Notes: generated by a model not told the origin, from the letters alone. DNA of 64,000 nucleotides from an uncultured Francisella sp. (GCA_943913655.1 CALTZA010000002.1:116839-180838); one strand, 5' to 3'. Positions 9,084 to 19,601 are shown, counted from the first letter of the stretch. Made by a program: numbers and translations.

Positions 9084-10228
9084 ATCAGTCGTCCATGTTG
9101 GCGCAAGCTGAATTAAGAAGTTATTTGCAATTGGCTTTTACTCCTTATCTGGGGATAGTAAGTTTTTTGCGCTTAATCAATCATTGGCAACATCCAAAAC
9201 GAATCTTAGATATGTCCTTTTCTGCTGTACGTCCTTGGCTTGACAAACCAAATCAGGTGCAGCCATACTGGAATAGTTCGCAGATACTGACAACAATGGT
9301 CGAGCCAGCGCTCATTTGGCTTAATGAAGGAAAGAACAACTGCCATATTCTCACTTTATTTGACGATGACTATCCACTGTCCTTAAGTGAAATCCATCAC
9401 CCTCCTCCTGTGTTATTTTTAAAGGGAAATTTGCACTTGCTTACCCTAAAAAAAATAGCAATTGTCGGCAGCCGTCAAGCCACACCGCAAGGATTGGCTA
9501 TCGCCAAACAGACAGCAGAAAATTTAAGTGCCCAAAATTTCTGTATTGTTTCAGGTATGGCTTCAGGTATTGATGGTGCAGCGCATGAAGGGGCTTTAAA
9601 ACAGTCAGGTGGAACAATTGCCGTTTTGGGAACTGGTATCGATATTGTATATCCCAAACATCATTTAAATTTGGCACATCACATTGCTGAAAAAGGACTT
9701 CTCATCTCTGAATTTCCTTTAGGCACTAGAGCAAATGCTGCTAATTTTCCTATCCGTAACCGTATTATTGCTGGATTATCTTTAGCCACTGTGATAGTGG
9801 AAGCTTCTTTACACTCAGGTTCACTAATCACTGCTCGTTTAGCTATGGAGCAAGGCAAAGACGTGATGGCATTTCCTGGATCCATTTTTAGCCCACAAGC
9901 CAAAGGATGTCATCATTTAATCAAACAAGGAGCTAAACTGGTTGAATCCAGCGAAGAAATCAGTGAGGACTATCGATCTCAAAATCAAACTTTATTATCG
10001 CCTATCTTAAAAGATCCACCTACCCCAACAAGTCGACTTACACAAGACAGTCACGCACAAAAAATCATATCACTACTTAGTAATCAACTATTACATCCGG
10101 ATGAAATCTGTCTGCAACTAAAATTAGAAAATGAACAAGTGCAAAGTATTTTACTTGCCTTGGAATTAGATGGTTTCATTAGAAGAAATATGGACGGAAG
10201 ATACCAAAGTGTGTCAGCTTATAACTAA
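9080..10228 (+). CDS. dprA: DNA-processing protein DprA
   Basis: DprA binds incoming single-stranded DNA and loads RecA during natural transformation. The Rossmann-fold core shows IAIVGSRQATPQGLAIA, SGMASGIDGAAHEGAL and LISEFPLGT...NFPIRNRIIAGLS, the family signatures. A SAM-like N-terminal region (about 1-100) and a C-terminal winged-helix segment (about 320-382) are both present, so the 382-residue protein looks complete. The TTG start at 9080 overlaps the TGA of the preceding gene. Intact dprA in a genome with so many broken genes suggests it is still useful. Confidence 0.94.
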   Translation: MNQSSMLAQAELRSYLQLAFTPYLGIVSFLRLINHWQHPKRILDMSFSAVRPWLDKPNQVQPYWNSSQILTTMVEPALIWLNEGKNNCHILTLFDDDYPLSLSEIHHPPPVLFLKGNLHLLTLKKIAIVGSRQATPQGLAIAKQTAENLSAQNFCIVSGMASGIDGAAHEGALKQSGGTIAVLGTGIDIVYPKHHLNLAHHIAEKGLLISEFPLGTRANAANFPIRNRIIAGLSLATVIVEASLHSGSLITARLAMEQGKDVMAFPGSIFSPQAKGCHHLIKQGAKLVESSEEISEDYRSQNQTLLSPILKDPPTPTSRLTQDSHAQKIISLLSNQLLHPDEICLQLKLENEQVQSILLALELDGFIRRNMDGRYQSVSAYN

Positions 10229-10244
10229 AGGAGGTAAACATTAT

Positions 10245-10740
10245 ATGTTTGATCTGTTTGCTTTTTTATTTGAACAATTCCATGACTTAGAGAATGTTCC
10301 TTCTCAACATTATCTACTTGAGAAATTGAATGAAGCAGGTTTTGATGATGCATATATTGATCAGGCATTGCTTTTTTTTAATACTTTATTAACCACGATT
10401 AATCAACACAAACAAGCAAAACCGCTTGGGCATTCTCATCCGTATCATCGCGTTTTTTCACGCTATGAAAAAAACATTCTTTCTTGTGAAATAAGAGGCT
10501 ATTTATCTTTTCTTCTGCAAAAACAAGTCTTAGCTAATCAAGAAAATTGCTGCCTTAAGTGAACTGGACTTTGCGGAGGTTAATCTATCCGTGGTGAAGC
10601 TGATGATCTTAATCATTGCTTGGGTATGTCATGTAGATATGCCGGTATTGATCAGTGATGGTTTTTTATATTATCAGCAGTTGCTAATGCTTCGGTATCT
10701 ACAAAGTATCCAGAAACTATTCGTTTTCCTAAAGATCTAG
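10245..10740 (+). pseudogene. smg: Smg (DUF494) family gene with a C-terminal frameshift
   Basis: Smg is a small conserved protein of poorly known function encoded between dprA and topA. The start at 10245 has a strong ribosome-binding site (AAAGGAGG at about 10227-10234). The N-terminal MFDLFAFLFEQF is typical. The first frame stops at 10562 after 105 residues, whereas the family is usually about 150-160. In a shifted frame from about 10545 the expected C-terminal half continues (IAALSELDFAEVNLSVVKLM) up to a TAG at 10740. One frameshift near 10550 therefore splits the gene. The next 250 bases, to the permease, contain only unrecognised open stretches. Confidence 0.75.
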
Positions 10741-10989
10741 GGCCAGTGCAATTTTTTGAGACACCAACAAGATATATGAGGTTCATCAAGTATATAGAGA
10801 AGCAGTTAAGTTTCCAATAATATTCCTTTAATATTCCTTGATTTTATAAAGTAGTATGTTCTGCGAAAACTAATACCAACTTAATGCAAAGAGTCAGTGA
10901 TCCAGGGACACAAGCAAAGAAAACTGTTGAAGTAATTAGATAAATTAAGAGTACCATCTAATCATCATCTTTGCCAAGCTATCTTGCTA

Positions 10990-12399
10990 TTATGTTGATA
11001 AAGGAGGAGTGGTTTTTTTATGTCGCTGGCTATAGTAATAAGCCATATAGCAACCCAATACAAATAGCATACATAGTATAAAGCCCAACAGATTGTTAGA
11101 AATAAACATACTTAAAATAGTGATAACAGAACCGATAAGACCGATGATGGGCAATAATGGAAAGAATGGTGCAACAAAAGGAAGATCATCAAGCGATTTG
11201 TGTTCTTTTATTCTTTGTTTTCTAAAATTAATCTGAGCAAAGCAGACGCTGATCCAAATAATAATCATAGTGAACGCTGATATGTTGATAATTGTGTCTA
11301 AAACAGTGGTTACGCCGTAGTATTGCATGAGTAATCCTGGTAATCCACCCAGAATAGTGATTAAAACTGCATATATTGGAATGCCACGATGGTTGATATA
11401 GCTTAGATGTTTGGAAGAATGGTATTGATCACTAATTGTCCATAACATACGCGATGCACCATATAGTCCAGCACTGCCAGAGGAGAGCAAAGCTGTGATA
11501 ATAACAAAACGAATGATGTCAACTGAATAAGGAATGTGTAGCTGTTCTAATAATAGTACAAAGGGACTACTGCTTGTCTGGTTGTCAATACCCAGCTGCG
11601 AGGCGGGGAAGATAAAAGCCATTACAGTGATGGTACTCACAAACATGATTAATAATCGCCAAAAAGAAGATTTAATTGCTTTGGGAATGCTTTCATGTGG
11701 ATTCTCAGCTTCTCCTGCAGCTACTGCAACTAGCTCTGTTCCTCCAAAGGAAAAGCTAACCAACGTCATCGTGGCAAAAAAACCCTTCATTCCGCTTGGA
11801 AAAACTCCCTTGCTGAGAAAATTATCAAGATAGTAGTTAGGATATTGACCCTGAGGTGCAAGTGGAATGATGTTGATTAATGCCAAAAGCGCTAGCAAAA
11901 TAAAAAGCCCTACTGTAATAATTTTTACCAACGATAAGAAAAACTCAGTTTCAGCAAATAATCTAGTGGAATAAAGATTGAAAAACAAAACCAAACCGGT
12001 AAAAAAGAGTATACCCACCCAAATTGGCATAGCAGGTAAAGTTTCATTCATTAAGATCGCTGCACTTGAAAAATCCACACCCAAAGTAGATGCCCAGGTG
12101 AGCCAATAAACCCAGGAAATCATATAACCAGTGGCAGGGCCAATAAAACGAGAAGCATAGGCACCAAAAGAACTGGAAACTGGCATATGTCCAGCTAATT
12201 CTCCCAAACACATCATTACTGCATAAGTAATAACTGCCACAAATACATAAATCAAAATAGCGCCCAACGAACCTGCTTGGTGGATTACCTCTCCAGAACC
12301 AATAAATAGCCCCATACCGATGGCCCCCCCCAGGGAGAGTAAGATAAGATGCCTGGTCTCGATGCTTTGTGAGAGTTTATTTTGTTTTTTAGTATTCAT
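10990..12399 (-). CDS. Amino-acid permease of the APC family
   Basis: This is a 469-residue polytopic membrane protein of the amino acid-polyamine-organocation family, close in pattern to the AroP/LysP/ProY group. It probably takes up amino acids by proton symport. The N-terminal HLILLSLGGAIGMGLFIGSG is the conserved substrate-binding helix-1 signature. About twelve hydrophobic segments follow, including a second signature near SFSFGGTELVAVAAGEAENP. The substrate cannot be told from the sequence. A good ribosome-binding site (GGAGGGTGA) lies upstream of the ATG. It is transcribed away from topA and shows no damage. Confidence 0.88.
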   Translation of the reverse strand: MNTKKQNKLSQSIETRHLILLSLGGAIGMGLFIGSGEVIHQAGSLGAILIYVFVAVITYAVMMCLGELAGHMPVSSSFGAYASRFIGPATGYMISWVYWLTWASTLGVDFSSAAILMNETLPAMPIWVGILFFTGLVLFFNLYSTRLFAETEFFLSLVKIITVGLFILLALLALINIIPLAPQGQYPNYYLDNFLSKGVFPSGMKGFFATMTLVSFSFGGTELVAVAAGEAENPHESIPKAIKSSFWRLLIMFVSTITVMAFIFPASQLGIDNQTSSSPFVLLLEQLHIPYSVDIIRFVIITALLSSGSAGLYGASRMLWTISDQYHSSKHLSYINHRGIPIYAVLITILGGLPGLLMQYYGVTTVLDTIINISAFTMIIIWISVCFAQINFRKQRIKEHKSLDDLPFVAPFFPLLPIIGLIGSVITILSMFISNNLLGFILCMLFVLGCYMAYYYSQRHKKTTPPLST

Positions 12400-12437
12400 A
12401 AAAGATCACCCTCCAAAAAGAAGTAGAAGTTTATAAA

Positions 12438-14717
12438 CTAAACGGAATCATCGACTGGGATACTATAACCACATTCTTTTTGTGGACATAACTTGACTGT
12501 GCCATTTTTCTTAGTAGTTTTAAGAGTAAGAATTGGCCAGTGACAATGAGGGCATGGTTTGCTAATTGGTTCACTCCAAACGGCGTAACTACATTCTGGG
12601 TAACAGCTACAACCGTAAAACGTTTTACCATAACGACTTTTCTTTTCTAATAAATGCCCTGCTTTACATTTAGGGCAGATAACCTCGGTGTCCCTTGGTT
12701 TGTTTATGGATTCTATATATTTACATTTAGGATAATTACCGCAGCTAATAAATGGACCATAACGCCCTTGGCGATAGATGAGGGAGCCACCACACTGCGG
12801 ACAGAGCTTGTCTTCTACTATTTTAGGTGGTTCTTTAGCCTCATTTTTATTTTGATTAATATTGCGCGTGTAATTACATTCTGGATAGCCAGTACAGGCA
12901 ACAAACTGGCCGTAGCGACCGTGACGTAGCTGTAAGTGGTGCTTTTTGCATTTGGGGCAGATTTCATCCAATTCTTCAGTGGTGACTTCTTTTTTTGATA
13001 AGTTTTCTTTTTCTTTCATCTGGGCATGAAATCGATTCCAAAATCGATGCATAATTGGTAACCAAGTTTTTTTACCATTTGCAATCAGATCGAGCTCATC
13101 TTCCATTTTGGCTGTAAAATTGTAATCAATGTATTGTGAAAAGTGTTGGGATAAAAATTTATTTACTAATTTACCAGTATCTGTCGGCTTGAAATGCTTT
13201 TTTTCTAATATCGCATAATTGCGTTCTTTTAAAGTAGAAATAATTGTTGCATAAGTAGAAGGGCGCCCAATACCGTATTCTTCCAGTGTTTTCACTAAGG
13301 AAGCTTCATTATAGCGAGGTGGTGCTTGTGTAAAATGTTGGGCACCCCAAAGCTTATCAACTGGTAATTCTTCTCCTACTAAAAAAGAGGGCAAAATTCC
13401 CTCAGTCTCTTGATCATGTATTGTTGAGTCGGCACCTTCTTGATATACTGCCAAAAAACCATCAAAACGAATGACTTGACCAGAAGTACGAAAAATCGCT
13501 TGCTCAACTGCAATATCTACAGTAGTTACCTCTAATTGAGCTGAGGCCATCTGGCTAGCCAAAGTGCGTTGCCAAATCAAACGATACAGCTTGAACTGCT
13601 CTGAGCTTAAATAGGGTTTTAGTGCAGTTGGTATGCGTGTGATAGAGGTAGGTCGAATTGCTTCATGCGCTTCTTGTGCATTTTTTGTTTTGGTTGTATA
13701 GCGATTAGGAGAGGCTGGACAGTACATTTTACCCAGTTCCTGTTTGATATAACTTCTTATTTCCTCGATAGCATCTTTTGATAGTGTCACTGAATCAGTA
13801 CGCATATAAGTGATTAAACCGACGGTTTGATCTTTTAAATCGATCCCTTCAAACAGCTGTTGTGCGACGCGCATGATTTGGCTTGTACTCATGGATAACT
13901 TGCGTGAAGCTTCTTGTTGCATGGTAGAAGTGGAAAAAGGTGCTGTAGGTTTGCGTTTTTTTTGCTTTTTTTCGATAGCACTCACGAAAGCTTGCTTATT
14001 TTGTATGGACGTTAAAATTTCTTCCTGTTGAGCTTGTGAGCTAATCGATAGTTGCGAGAGCTTTGTGCCTTGGTATTGGATTAATTTTGCAGTAAAAGAT
14101 TTGTCTTCTTTATGACTATCAAGATGAATACTCCAATACTCCTGTGGCTGAAATGCTTCTATTTCTGCTTCACGTTCGCAAATCAAACGTAGGGCAGGAC
14201 TTTGAGTTCGACCAGCAGACAAACCATATTGGATCTTTTTCCATAGCAACGGTGATAGATTAAAGCCAACCAAGTAATCTAAAGCGCGTCTTGTCTGCTG
14301 TGCATCAATTAGATCTTGTGATAATTTTCGAGGATGGGCTATTGCCTCTTGTACAGCGGTTTGAGTGATTTCATTAAAAGCAACTCTTTCTGGTGATATA
14401 TCCTTTAATTTTCTATTTTTCTTTAATATTTCTTGAAGATGCCAAGAAATTGCTTCACCCTCACGGTCAGGATCGGTAGCCAGATAAATTTTATCGCTTG
14501 TAAGAGCTGTCTTTACAATGGCATCAATATGTTTTTTATTACGTGCCACAAGCTGATATTTCATAGCGAAATCATGCTCAGTATCAACAGCACCAGACTT
14601 GGGCACCAAATCACGCACGTGTCCGTAAGAAGCTAGTACTTCAAAGTCTTTACCCAAGTATTTTTTTAAGGTCTTGGCTTTAGAGGGTGATTCAACGATT
14701 AATAGATTTTTGCCCAT
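12438..14717 (-). CDS. topA: DNA topoisomerase I
   Basis: Type IA topoisomerase that relaxes negative supercoils. The TOPRIM domain is at the N-terminus (LLIVESPSKAKTLKKYLG, then DPDREGEAISWHL). The catalytic tyrosine lies in GLITYMRTDSVTLS. The C-terminus carries four zinc-ribbon units, each with a CPxC...C pattern; three end in YPxC and the last in CPQKEC. The 759-residue length is shorter than the 865 of E. coli but usual for many gammaproteobacteria. It sits in the dprA-smg-topA neighbourhood, although a permease gene now lies between smg and topA and the strand is opposite. Confidence 0.96.
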   Translation of the reverse strand: MGKNLLIVESPSKAKTLKKYLGKDFEVLASYGHVRDLVPKSGAVDTEHDFAMKYQLVARNKKHIDAIVKTALTSDKIYLATDPDREGEAISWHLQEILKKNRKLKDISPERVAFNEITQTAVQEAIAHPRKLSQDLIDAQQTRRALDYLVGFNLSPLLWKKIQYGLSAGRTQSPALRLICEREAEIEAFQPQEYWSIHLDSHKEDKSFTAKLIQYQGTKLSQLSISSQAQQEEILTSIQNKQAFVSAIEKKQKKRKPTAPFSTSTMQQEASRKLSMSTSQIMRVAQQLFEGIDLKDQTVGLITYMRTDSVTLSKDAIEEIRSYIKQELGKMYCPASPNRYTTKTKNAQEAHEAIRPTSITRIPTALKPYLSSEQFKLYRLIWQRTLASQMASAQLEVTTVDIAVEQAIFRTSGQVIRFDGFLAVYQEGADSTIHDQETEGILPSFLVGEELPVDKLWGAQHFTQAPPRYNEASLVKTLEEYGIGRPSTYATIISTLKERNYAILEKKHFKPTDTGKLVNKFLSQHFSQYIDYNFTAKMEDELDLIANGKKTWLPIMHRFWNRFHAQMKEKENLSKKEVTTEELDEICPKCKKHHLQLRHGRYGQFVACTGYPECNYTRNINQNKNEAKEPPKIVEDKLCPQCGGSLIYRQGRYGPFISCGNYPKCKYIESINKPRDTEVICPKCKAGHLLEKKSRYGKTFYGCSCYPECSYAVWSEPISKPCPHCHWPILTLKTTKKNGTVKLCPQKECGYSIPVDDSV

Positions 14718-14904
14718 TGTTCCTCAAATTTAGTGTGCAAGAAGGTAATGCTTTTTAGGCGCGTATAATAGCACACCTACTATTTAAATGGAGTGAAGGT
14801 ATATAGCCGCCAAAGAGAATAAGTGAAGTGTTTTTCATAATAGCTGATTGGTAATAGTATTAGGGTGATGACTCAATAAAACAAAATAAACTTTTTGACA
14901 AAGA

Positions 14905-15655
14905 AGCGCCCCTATGATTTTAACTTGTTGTTCGCCTTGCGTGTGGTAAAAAGGAAGTAAAACAAGTGCAGAAGTTAAGGTATAAAGCTTTTGCAGAAGT
15001 TAAGGTATAAAGCTTTTGCTGACGAATTTGGCGTCGAATTTTCAAGTAAGCAATTAGGAATAGTGGAGATTGCTCTGATAAGTTATCGTTCACATCTTCT
15101 TTTAATTGATGACGAAAAACAGAAAATTGTGGGAACCTATCGTTTATTAACTGCGCAAGGGGTAAAGGGGGCTGGTGATTGGTACAGTGCTAGTGAATTT
15201 GATTCATTCCTGCTGCATCCCTTGATGCCTAAAATGATTGGTAGGTAGGGCATGTATTCATAAAGATGATCGTCTTGGTGAGGGAGTTGCCTTATTATTA
15301 TGGCGCGGTTTCGCTGAGATGATGAAAAAGTTAAAAGGTTAAATTGTCGCTATTTCATTGATTGTGGTAGTGTTCCCATCCGTGATAGGGGGTGCTTACG
15401 CAGTGCAGGTCTATAAAAAAATACAAGAAAAGGTGCTCTCATTGATCAGAAATGCTTTATTGAAGCTAAAAACCCTCTTGATTTGAGTTTTGGCTCCGCA
15501 AGAAGGGCAAAGAGTATCCAGGCTTGCCCGTTTTAATTTGCGGCTATCTGAAATGAGGCGCTGTTATTTGTAACTTTCCATCTTAAGACGATAGATATGA
15601 TGATCTTGTTTGACAAAGAAAAAAGTAATCAGCGCTATTTAAAAAAATACTAAAA
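14905..15655 (+). pseudogene. OlsB-like N-acyltransferase (GNAT fold) pseudogene
   Basis: Pieces of one protein appear in different frames: LRYKAFADEFG, then KIVGTYRLLTAQGVKGAGDW, then LGRACIHKDDRLGEGVALLL. Later pieces are LPVLICGYLK followed by GAVIC, and FHLKTIDMMILFDKEKSNQR near the end. This order and these motifs match the ornithine-acyltransferase/hemolysin-like family, whose members transfer acyl chains to an amino acid for ornithine-lipid synthesis. A 25-bp tandem duplication near the start, stop codons after GR (15247) and several frameshifts make it non-functional. The bases from about 15656 to 15953 show nothing recognisable. Confidence 0.72.
14968..15017 (+). repeat. Perfect 25-bp tandem duplication
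   Basis: The unit that begins GCAGAAGTTAAGG occurs twice back to back, at 14968-14992 and 14993-15017. It lies in the N-terminal coding part of the acyltransferase pseudogene. Because 25 is not a multiple of three, the duplication shifts the reading frame. It could be an inactivating event or a later one. Confidence 0.95.
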
Positions 15656-15953
15656 TCATAATTGATCTTAGTTTTAAGGCTGTTTACATAGTGATTGCAA
15701 ATTTTGATATTTGTTTGGAAGATGACTGATCCAAAATATATACTTGGTTTTAATCACTGCACTTATGCACGTTGTTTTATGTTGCTATCTACATTTTGTT
15801 AAATATGAAATTTCAGTCAAGATGCTAAAAATATTGAGGAACATAATGATTGTTGTATTCTCTTTATATTTCTTCTGGCAGCGGATATTAAATGTTTCAA
15901 CGTGAATAATTAAAAACACGAACACAAAACTGCAACATTAAAGCAGCTTATAA

Positions 15954-18900
15954 TTACTCAACAGGATTAAGTGCATTTAGTAAATTATTCACCAATAGGA
16001 TACGCTCAAAAGGATCCGACTCATTGATTTTAAACAGTAGTTGATTACCATTTTTTAATTGAAAATTTTTTGGCTGTTTTTGAATGAGTGCAATCAATTG
16101 CTCAGGTTTAACTAAAGTATGTTTGGCAAATACTAATTTGATACATTCTTCAGCAGCGTCAATCAGAGAAATACCTAAAAAATTGGCCTTAAGACGAAGA
16201 TAATGACTATCCAACAATAACTTGCTTGCTGGAGGGAGTAAACCAAAACGATCAATCAATTCCTCCAATACAGAATCAAGCGCTGTTTTATCTACAGCTT
16301 GCGCCAATTTTTTATATAGCAGCAAGCGCTCATGCACATTAGGGCAGTAACTTTCTGGTAATAAAGCTGTATGATGTAATTTAATTTCTGCATTAAAGGT
16401 TAATTGCCCTTGGTCACTAATTTGCTCGCCACGTTGCAAAAATTTCACTGCCTGACGTAGCATATCGCTATATAGGCTCAAACCAACTTGCTGTATCTCA
16501 CCTGATTGATTAGCTCCCAATACCTCACCTGAACCACGAATTTCCAAATCTTGCATGGCCAAGAAAAATCCAGCACCTAATTCACTAGCCATGCGGATTG
16601 CTTCCACTCGTTTTTCTGCCTCTTTACCTATGGTTTCTGGCAAAAGAAGATAGGCATAAGCCTGGTGACTGGAACGACCTACTCTTCCTCTTAGTTGATG
16701 TAACTGCGCCAAACCAAATTTGTCCGCGCGATTGATAATAATGGTGTTAGCATTGCTAATATCCAAACCTGTTTCTACAATAGTAGTACATAGCATCATA
16801 TCGTATTGATGACGTAAAAAACCTCGCATCACTTGCTCTAGCTCTCGCTCATGCATGCGTCCATGCGCCAAACAAATGCGTACTTTTGGTAATAATATTT
16901 GTAGTTGTTCGCGCATACCCTCAATACTGGCAATATCATTATGTACGAAAAACACTTGTCCACCACGCTTGATCTCTCGCCACACAGCTTCTTGAATCAA
17001 CCCTGAGGAAAAAGTGTGTACAACAGTTTTTACGGCTAGGCGCTTTTCTGGTGCAGTACTGATTAAAGAAAAATCACGCAGTTTTTCTAAGGCCAAAGAT
17101 AAGGTCCTAGGAATTGGTGTTGCGGTCATAGTCAAGACATCTACTTGGGCGCGGTATTTTTTTAAGGCTTCCTTCTGTCTCACACCAAAGCGGTGCTCTT
17201 CATCAATAATTAACAATCCCAAATTATGAAAATTAACTCCTCGCTGGATCAGTTTATCTGTACCAATCACAATATCAATAGCACCATTTTTTAAACCATC
17301 GAGAATACGTTGGCTATCTTTTGTCCCTGAAAAGCGTGATAGCCCTTCAACCTTGATTGGAAAATCAAGCAAACGGTTGACAAAAGTTTGTGTATGCTGA
17401 TCCACCAATAAAGTGGTTGGGGCCAATAAGGCCACTTGTCGACCAGACATTGCAGCCACAAAAGCGGCACGTAATGCCACCTCCGTTTTACCAAAACCCA
17501 CATCAGCGCATATCAAACGGTCCATGGGACGAGAAGAACGCATGTCTTGCAAAATTTCTTCAATCGCACGAGCCTGATCTGGAGTTTCTTCAAAGATAAA
17601 GCCCTCAACAAATTGTGTGTAAAGGGAATGATCAACCTCATAAGGAGGACGACGTTGTAATTCGCGCTGTGCGTAAATATCCAGTAAATCAGCGGCAGTA
17701 TCTCTGGCTTGTTGTAGCGCCTTTTGCTTTTGCTTGTGCCACTTATCACTACCCAAAGTGTGTAATTGCACGGCATTCGCTTGAGTACCCCGATAGCGAC
17801 TGACCAGATGAATCTGTGATACCGGTACATATAAGCTTGCCCCTTGATGGTAAGTGAGATGCATGAATTCTTGTGCATTCTCTCCTTCATCAAATTTTTC
17901 CAAACCTTTATAACGACCAATACCGTGTGCTTCATGTACCAGCAGATCGCCCTCTTTAATTTCTGCTAAATCCATGATTTGTTCACCACTTTCTTGCGAA
18001 AAACTGCGTCTGCGCTGGTGGTGGCGACTTTGCCCCTGATACAATTCACTTTCAGTAATAAAGGCAAGTTGATATTCAGGCAAAATAAAACCGCTTGTAA
18101 ACTCGGAAAATACCGTAATACCAAGAGGTATTTTTTCTTGTTGAAAATCAGCAAAACTGCGCTGCCACTGTGGATTTAAGCCATGTTCCTGTAATAGATT
18201 GCTGATGATCTCACTACGTCCTAAGCTGTCTGCTAAAATCAATGTGCGGCCCGGCCATCGTTCCATAAAGTCAGCTAAAGGCTGTAACGGATGGTTCAAT
18301 TTGCGATTAATGCTTATATCCGGCAACATCGCATTGTCTGGCTGATTCATTTGCCAATAAATTAGCAAGTATTGATCTGATAGATCTAATTGCTCTTGTT
18401 CACTGAGATACAAATAAGATGGCGGTAAAGGAGGATAGCTTTCATCACCACCTGCTAATTGAAAGCGCGATTGTATTTCCTGAGCAAAATAATGCGCGAT
18501 TTCTTTGAGCTGCGGGGTTGATAGCACTGTAGTGTGGGACGGTAAATATTCCCAAAGACTACTTAATGGTCCCTCAAAAAAAAGCGGAAAATAAGATTCA
18601 ATGCCTGCTGCAAAAATACCCCGCTGCTTAAGAGATTGATAGACTATTGCGTGTTTGGCATGGGTGAACAATTCGCAAAATCTACGTTTAAATCGACAGA
18701 TACTTTCTTGATCGGTTGGAAATTCGTAAGCTGAAAGCAAACGAATCTCGGTCACTTCTTTTAGACGGCGTTGATTGATGGGATCAAAGGTATGAATGCT
18801 ATCAATTTCGTTATCAAATAAATCAATGCGGTATGGATAAGAAGAACTTATAGCAAATAAATCAATCACGCCCCCTCTTATTGAAAACTCCCGCGGAGAT

Positions 18901-19355
18901 AGCACCTGGGATACATGTTGATAGCCACTTTCTAACAGACTTTCTTTAAAACTTATCACATTTAATGCTTGCTTCTTTTTAAGTTGCAAGGTATGTTGCA
19001 TAATAAAATCAACCGGAGGCAATTTCTGCATCATGGCGGTCACTGTGGTGATGATCACATCCACTTGGCCTGAACGCATCTTCCATAATGCAAGTAGGCG
19101 CTCTGAAATCAAATCTTGTTGCGGCGAAAAACGTTCATAAGGTAATAATTCCCAATCTTTAAACAATATTGTGTACTGATGAGGTGCAAAAAACCGCCAT
19201 GCTGCATATAGTTGTTGGGCTTGATTAGCATCTGCTGCCATCAATAATAGTGGAGTTGATATCCCCTGTTTTGATAACTCTAAAGGTAAAGAAACCAAAT
19301 GAGTAATGGCTAATGATCGATCTGAGTTGCGAGGATGAGAAGCTGCTTTATTCAT
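15954..19355 (-). CDS. mfd: Transcription-repair coupling factor Mfd
   Basis: Mfd removes RNA polymerase stalled at DNA lesions and recruits UvrA. The 1133-residue protein has the UvrB-like N-terminal module (ERFSPQQDLISERLLALW) and the RNA-polymerase-binding region around ASLYVPVSQIHLVSRY. The RecG-like translocase follows, with Walker A ADVGFGKTEVALRAAF and the DEEH box in LLIIDEEHRFGVRQKEALKK. Motif VI is QLRGRVGRSSHQAYAYLL. The C-terminal regulatory domain is also present (ERLLLYKKLA, ELIDRFGLLP). It appears complete and is monocistronic here, facing away from yihY. Confidence 0.96.
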   Translation of the reverse strand: MNKAASHPRNSDRSLAITHLVSLPLELSKQGISTPLLLMAADANQAQQLYAAWRFFAPHQYTILFKDWELLPYERFSPQQDLISERLLALWKMRSGQVDVIITTVTAMMQKLPPVDFIMQHTLQLKKKQALNVISFKESLLESGYQHVSQVLSPREFSIRGGVIDLFAISSSYPYRIDLFDNEIDSIHTFDPINQRRLKEVTEIRLLSAYEFPTDQESICRFKRRFCELFTHAKHAIVYQSLKQRGIFAAGIESYFPLFFEGPLSSLWEYLPSHTTVLSTPQLKEIAHYFAQEIQSRFQLAGGDESYPPLPPSYLYLSEQEQLDLSDQYLLIYWQMNQPDNAMLPDISINRKLNHPLQPLADFMERWPGRTLILADSLGRSEIISNLLQEHGLNPQWQRSFADFQQEKIPLGITVFSEFTSGFILPEYQLAFITESELYQGQSRHHQRRRSFSQESGEQIMDLAEIKEGDLLVHEAHGIGRYKGLEKFDEGENAQEFMHLTYHQGASLYVPVSQIHLVSRYRGTQANAVQLHTLGSDKWHKQKQKALQQARDTAADLLDIYAQRELQRRPPYEVDHSLYTQFVEGFIFEETPDQARAIEEILQDMRSSRPMDRLICADVGFGKTEVALRAAFVAAMSGRQVALLAPTTLLVDQHTQTFVNRLLDFPIKVEGLSRFSGTKDSQRILDGLKNGAIDIVIGTDKLIQRGVNFHNLGLLIIDEEHRFGVRQKEALKKYRAQVDVLTMTATPIPRTLSLALEKLRDFSLISTAPEKRLAVKTVVHTFSSGLIQEAVWREIKRGGQVFFVHNDIASIEGMREQLQILLPKVRICLAHGRMHERELEQVMRGFLRHQYDMMLCTTIVETGLDISNANTIIINRADKFGLAQLHQLRGRVGRSSHQAYAYLLLPETIGKEAEKRVEAIRMASELGAGFFLAMQDLEIRGSGEVLGANQSGEIQQVGLSLYSDMLRQAVKFLQRGEQISDQGQLTFNAEIKLHHTALLPESYCPNVHERLLLYKKLAQAVDKTALDSVLEELIDRFGLLPPASKLLLDSHYLRLKANFLGISLIDAAEECIKLVFAKHTLVKPEQLIALIQKQPKNFQLKNGNQLLFKINESDPFERILLVNNLLNALNPVE

Positions 19356-19561
19356 ATCTGACTGTCAGTTTTATATAGTTAAGCATTATATCTAGAAAGT
19401 TAGAAGTTAATATTTTACTAATAAAATCTGTGTGTTATATACATAGTCTCAAAAGTAATAATTTCTTGGCGAACCAGAAATTTACTATCTTAAAGCTAAA
19501 GTTAGCATTGCATCTGATATCAAGCAAAGAAATTTGACTGACATTAACGGATTTTTTTGTT

Positions 19562-19581
19562 TTACAATGGCGCCATTGTAA
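19562..19581. promoter_or_regulatory. Perfect 20-bp palindrome before yihY, operator-like
   Basis: TTACAATGGC at 19562-19571 is followed directly by its exact reverse complement at 19572-19581, with a GGCGCC centre. It ends 20 bases before the ATG of the downstream membrane-protein gene. A perfect two-fold symmetric 20-mer in this position suggests a repressor operator or a short mRNA hairpin in the leader. No binding protein can be named from the sequence. Confidence 0.5.
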
Positions 19582-19601
19582 CATTGAGAGAGTTTTTATA
19601 A

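Noticed and set aside
14991..15248. 85-codon frame as a separate gene
   Set aside because: It begins inside the duplicated unit and its continuation is found in another frame after the stop; it is part of the acyltransferase pseudogene.
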